Positions 60,870 through 64,000 of a DNA stretch of 64,000 nucleotides are shown here, piece by piece (position 1 is the first letter of the stretch; every line of letters starts with the position of its first letter). The stretch spans positions 45,455,797-45,519,796 of the forward strand of contig CM039184.1 in NCBI GenBank assembly GCA_008360975.2, written 5' to 3'. Under the pieces are notes generated by a model, which made no database searches, had not been told where the DNA came from, and saw nothing but the letters and a program-made list of their open reading frames with translations. A program made the translations under genes and the position numbers. The DNA comes from Lichenostomus cassidix (Eukaryota; Chordata; Aves; Passeriformes; Meliphagidae).

Positions 60870-62016
60870 GGAAAGGGGGGGAGGCACAGGGCAAAATTTA
60901 AAACCTCAAAGGGACACCTTCCACATAGGAAGGACAAATGAATATACGTGGTAATTTTGGTGCCAGAATTTGTACCACTGTCAAATGCTGACACTGAAAC
61001 AGGATTGCCAGAGGGCATTTTCTCCACCATCAGTCAGAACGGTGCATGCACAATTTTTTTGCAGAGTGTCTGCTATACCTGTCACTACCAGACAATACCA
61101 AACTCAGAAACTTTGCTTTTAGAATTACCCTTCCATTTCTGGACCATGACATGATATGCATCAGAACAGCAACAAAAAAAGAATATTAGCTACAGGCAAG
61201 AAGCATGTATTTGCCTCTCAGATGAAACACACATGTAGGTACAATAACTCAGAAAAATCTTCACTTGAAAAATGCTATTTTTTATTAGTTTAGCATGACA
61301 CTGTGTCATGACAGTGACAGTAATATACAAGTTATAACATATATCCCCATAAGGAGTATTTAGGTTTTTCTTTTTTATTATCTCTTTCTAACAGCCATTT
61401 TGTCAGCCGGAGAGAGGAAACAATGTGGGACAGGGCAGGGCAAAAGCAACATGAGGTAACCTGTCTAAATTTTGTAAAAGTAACTTAACCACATCTAAAT
61501 GAAACAATTTTCTCAGAGATGCTTGAACCTCCATCATGACCTAATAGCTGACCCATAACATCCATGTTTAAACCTGTATTTGAAATATTCATGTGAGCTA
61601 GGGAATTGTAATATACTGGCAATTAAGGTAAGACAGTGTAGTTTGTAAATATGAGTGCTATAGGCCAAATTCAACAACAAAAAAAAATTTAAACTGTGTG
61701 TCTAGGCATTTCATGCTTCTTTAATACAAGAATGGTTAAGGCAAATAATTTTTAAGAGTTGATGGCTGCTGCCAGCAAATGAACAAGGGCAATTCTCTTC
61801 AACCCACTGAAGTCTTCAAAGCTGGGTCATCTACTGCTCTAAGCATGTTTCACCTGTACTGGAAGTGGTTAAAGCTCCAGCCACAGCCCCTCCTACTGCA
61901 GCAACCCTAGGCTGTGTAGTTCCAGAATATTCAAACCCAGATCAGTGAAAACAAGGAGCTTAGGTCACACAGAACATTTTCTTCATGGTGGAAGCTGGTA
62001 ATAACTCATTGAGGAT

Positions 62017-62046
62017 GAAAAAGAAAAGAAAAGAAAAAAGGAAGGG
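62017..62046. repeat. AAAAG pentanucleotide repeat
   Basis: Interrupted AAAAG units, purine-only strand, in the DCUN1D4 intron. Confidence 0.85.
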
Positions 62047-64000
62047 TAAAGAAGATACATTTTATTATGGTAAGTCAAAAGTTAACCTCTCATGAAAATT
62101 TACAGCCTGGTTATGTCAGATGGTCAGTGCTTACTGAATGAATACATCAAGAAATTCACCAACAGAAGTTTCATTTCTAAGGAACCAGAATTTACTCAAA
62201 ACCTCTACTAGATCTTGGTTGAGTTCCGAACCGAGTAACTAATTGTTTTCAGATTGTTTATATTTTGAAATATGCAAATTTTTGATTGAAGAAGATTCCC
62301 CATACTTACTCCCATTAGTTCTAATTATTTTAAAATTTTGGCTGCAAATTTTCATCACTGCAGTACAATGTAAGTATTTTAATAAAGCCTTATCTTTTCA
62401 CTCACAGTTATGATTCCAGCAATAGTTTCATTAAAATGGTTCTAGGATCAGATGGGTGGGAGAAGAGATGTTTTGCAATTTGCAAGACATGACAAGAACT
62501 GTTTAAAGCAACCCTCAGTACCAACTTACTTGACTGTTAAGTTTAATGAATGAATATGCCTTATCCCTCCCTGTTTAAAGACTTAAAATCATATTGAAAC
62601 TGTTAAATGTTTGGAACTTCATCAGGGTTACTTAACGAGCACTACGCATAACAACACACATGCTGTTAGTCATATGTCCAGTTTAAGTGAAAGGCACTGA
62701 AAAGCTATAGAAAATGGAAAAATAATACTTCTGTGTACTTGAAAATCCCTGCTTCAAGGAAAAAGACATTTATGACAGCTGGGAACACAGGTGGAATGCA
62801 TGGGGCAGCACCAAATCAGTTATTAAACAACAGAATAAAACCCAAACAAAACTCAACACTGAAGGTTTTGAAAACTGTGAAGGTTAGCACACCCAATGTT
62901 AATGACACTGTGTTTTCAAAAATTATATTTTTCTATTTCTAGAGTATGGAGCTCACTATTCAATAAAGAAAATCTATTTTTCATGTTCATAGGCTCTTAT
63001 GTGGTTCCTACAGAAATATGGGCAAATTGATAGAAAACACTGATCTAACTGTTTGAAAAGAAATTTCAGGAAGGTAGATATATATTCCTAGTTTTCATCC
63101 TCCTAACATGACAATACCCATTACTGCATGATTTTTGCCCTCAGTGTGATTGCAGAAAAAGGAGAATTATTTGACATTATATTATACAGCTCACTCTTTC
63201 CTAAGGAAAAAGAGTAATACTTGACTAGACAATGTGTAACAGATACACAGCATTAGACAGTTACACAGTGAGGACCATATTTTTACCTAGCAAGTATCTT
63301 TACATGAATCTTGCTTTACCTTTCTGAAGATGCTTAACACAGTGATGGAAGACCAATGTACTGAAAATACAATTTTAACTCCAATTTGAGAATACTCTAT
63401 ACTGTGACAGTTTTAAGTACAATAAAGCTAAGGATGTGATACTGAGATAAAAACACGAAGTCTTCAAGTCATTAAGTTCAGGTTAGCATGTGCTAAACTG
63501 TTTACTTCCAACAGCTATTCTTTAAGGCAAGATAAACCTTAATGTGATCTGTAAATTAAAACACTGAGTTCTGTTTATCATACACATCTGGTATAAAAAC
63601 TCCCTCCCACTGAAACACTGCATTCACGCATGGTTCAAGGTAATGCTATGAACATTAATGAAGAGAATTCACGCTCTTATTATGTAAGGGTGGAATATCA
63701 ACAAACATGTTTGGAATCTTCCATAATTAGTCTATACACTAGATCAGCATTTCCAAATAATTTTACAACAACTAGATTTGCTCCTATAAAATGTTTTTCT
63801 TCAATTCCCTATGTTACTATTTCACTAATGCTTCCAAAATGAGGCTGTGTTCCTAACAGCCTGGATGTAAGGGTGTAAGATACGTTCAAGCTTAGGACTT
63901 TAAGAGTCTTTAGAAACTATCTTCTCTTTCAGCATTGAGACCTGCTGAAAGAAACTTTCTGGAAAGAATGCATATCTAAAAATATTACTATCAGATTTGA

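Larger units (their letters stand above)
57319..64000 (-). other. DCUN1D4: DCUN1D4 intron (5' part of gene off the right edge)
   Basis: Inferred to be intron because the exon at 57227-57318 starts in mid-gene. No exon encoding the family's N-terminal basic segment (MPPRKKRRP in human) was found here. Only simple sequence stands out: an A17 run at 60853-60869 and an AAAAG repeat at 62017-62046. Confidence 0.75.

Noticed and set aside
1..64000. tRNA, rRNA, CRISPR, operon or phage features
   Set aside because: None was seen. The window is vertebrate nuclear DNA, so bacterial-type systems are not expected.
57319..64000. Upstream DCUN1D4 exons encoding the basic N-terminal segment
   Set aside because: No minus-strand stretch with a KKRRP-like product and splice sites was found by eye; they are assumed to lie beyond the window.

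Overview
This window is nuclear DNA from a bird. The CR1 LINE copies have the avian 3' end and ORF2 text, introns are short for a vertebrate, and the four protein-coding genes form a block known from amniotes: SPATA18, SGCB, LRRC66 and DCUN1D4 (human chromosome 4q12). Gene identities were read by translating exons and comparing them with remembered family sequences; no search was run.

Layout. 1-9.3 kb is intergenic with no coding signal. 9.3-11.4 kb is a long, degraded CR1 on the minus strand, broken by a small LTR-like insertion. 12.86-24.46 kb is SPATA18 (MIEAP) on the minus strand in about twelve exons. A CpG island at about 24.25-25.33 kb separates its start codon from that of SGCB by only 339 bases, so the two genes diverge from a shared promoter. 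SGCB (beta-sarcoglycan, plus strand) has six exons ending at 29.47 kb and a long 3'UTR to about 31.9 kb. LRRC66 (plus strand) follows in four coding exons, 32.38-40.13 kb. DCUN1D4 lies on the minus strand, tail to tail with LRRC66; seven coding exons are visible between 47.03 and 57.32 kb. Its 5' exons lie beyond the right edge, so 57.3-64 kb is intron. Two more CR1 fragments sit at about 41.6-42.45 kb (between LRRC66 and DCUN1D4) and 48.82-49.47 kb (in a DCUN1D4 intron). All three CR1 copies are on the minus strand.

Function. The four genes are not one pathway. SGCB is a membrane subunit of the dystrophin-associated sarcoglycan complex. SPATA18 acts in mitochondrial quality control. DCUN1D4 helps attach NEDD8 to cullins. 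LRRC66 is a poorly studied single-pass leucine-rich-repeat protein. No RNA gene, CRISPR array or prokaryotic system was seen. The most unusual points are a perfect 22-bp hairpin at 525-572, the LTR-like insertion inside CR1, an Ig-like fold signature and tyrosine motifs in LRRC66, an unresolved exon-phase problem in SPATA18, and an orphan 182-codon ORF downstream of LRRC66.
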